A stretch of 13,664 nucleotides of DNA from Anaerolineae bacterium (GTDB lineage Bacteria > Chloroflexota > Anaerolineae > J102): NCBI GenBank assembly GCA_027036755.1, contig JALWDV010000260.1, positions 1 to 13,664 on the forward strand. The letters are read 5' to 3'. A program made the translations under genes and the position numbers. Positions 13,543-13,664 of the stretch are shown here, one piece after another (the stretch's first letter is position 1; each line of letters starts with the position of its first letter). The notes under the pieces are model-generated. The model saw only the letters and a list, made by a program, of their open reading frames with translations. It did not search any database and was not told where the DNA came from.

Positions 13543-13664
13543 CCCCCCCCCTCGCTCCCCCCCGCAAGCGGGGGGGAAGACCTCTCCGTCTGCAAAAAAC
13601 TTTGCAAACCAGCGGCTCCCTCCTCTGCAAAGGAGCGAAGCGACTGGCGGGGGAGGGCCGGGGT
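13543..13664. repeat. C-rich/G-rich hairpin and palindromic sequence at window edge
   Basis: Seven C plus GC (13557-13565) pair perfectly with GC plus seven G (13568-13576); the physical loop is CAAG. A C-run of eight precedes it (13543-13550). Further on, CTTTGC and GCAAAG units and a closing GGCGGGGGAGGGCCGGGG suggest a larger composite element that continues past the edge. No coding frame here is credible. Confidence 0.5.

Overview
This is a high-GC bacterial chromosome segment with twelve protein genes that I can support. The first ten, from the left edge to about 11.4 kb, all lie on the minus strand. The last two, from 11.7 kb on, lie on the plus strand. The gene set is mostly core: LysS, GreA, SecG and an S1-domain protein, plus a stand-alone methylmalonyl-CoA mutase catalytic subunit, a LysM/L,D-transpeptidase and a SecG-linked family 5 solute-binding protein. 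Together with many non-coding palindromic repeats, this suggests a Chloroflexota-type organism (Anaerolineae or a related class). That placement is an inference from gene style and context. There is no rRNA marker, and I ran no database search.

Layout. 1-145: a palindrome-rich tail downstream of lysS. 146-2185: greA then lysS (minus), a tight transcription/translation operon with a good sigma70-type promoter near 2312-2341. An intrinsic terminator lies between that promoter and greA, the architecture of an attenuated leader. 2348-2500: an ACGAAG-type inverted-repeat element. 2516-4201: methylmalonyl-CoA mutase large subunit. 4319-5311: secreted protein with three LysM domains and an L,D-transpeptidase domain. 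5312-6110: about 800 bp without a credible gene, filled with inverted repeats and hairpins. 6111-8106: three genes transcribed leftward as htrA-like protease, zinc-ribbon NUDIX hydrolase and PqqD-like protein, each joined to the next by a 4-base ATGA stop/start overlap. 8107-8292: a second ACGAAG element. 8293-11377: secG, then a membrane-anchored family 5 solute-binding protein, then a DegT/DnrJ/EryC1 aminotransferase, in one apparent operon from a clear promoter at 11411-11439. 11378-11732: divergent promoter region. 11733-12512 (plus): protein with two S1 domains, followed by a strong terminator. 12619-13455 (plus): exported endonuclease/exonuclease/phosphatase-fold protein whose start almost touches that terminator. 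13456-13664: hairpin and GC-rich repeat sequence running off the edge.

How the genes work together. greA (rescue of backtracked RNA polymerase) and lysS (tRNA charging) form a growth-linked unit. secG, the anchored binding protein and the aminotransferase form an envelope/export-linked unit, although no ABC permease is present here. The protease, NUDIX and PqqD genes are the most unusual combination: translation coupling suggests a joint role, but no RiPP-type modifying enzyme or convincing precursor peptide is in the window. No CRISPR array, tRNA, rRNA, transposase or phage gene was seen. The best candidates for something under-described are the greA leader terminator, the coupled protease-NUDIX-PqqD operon, and several families of dispersed palindromic repeats.
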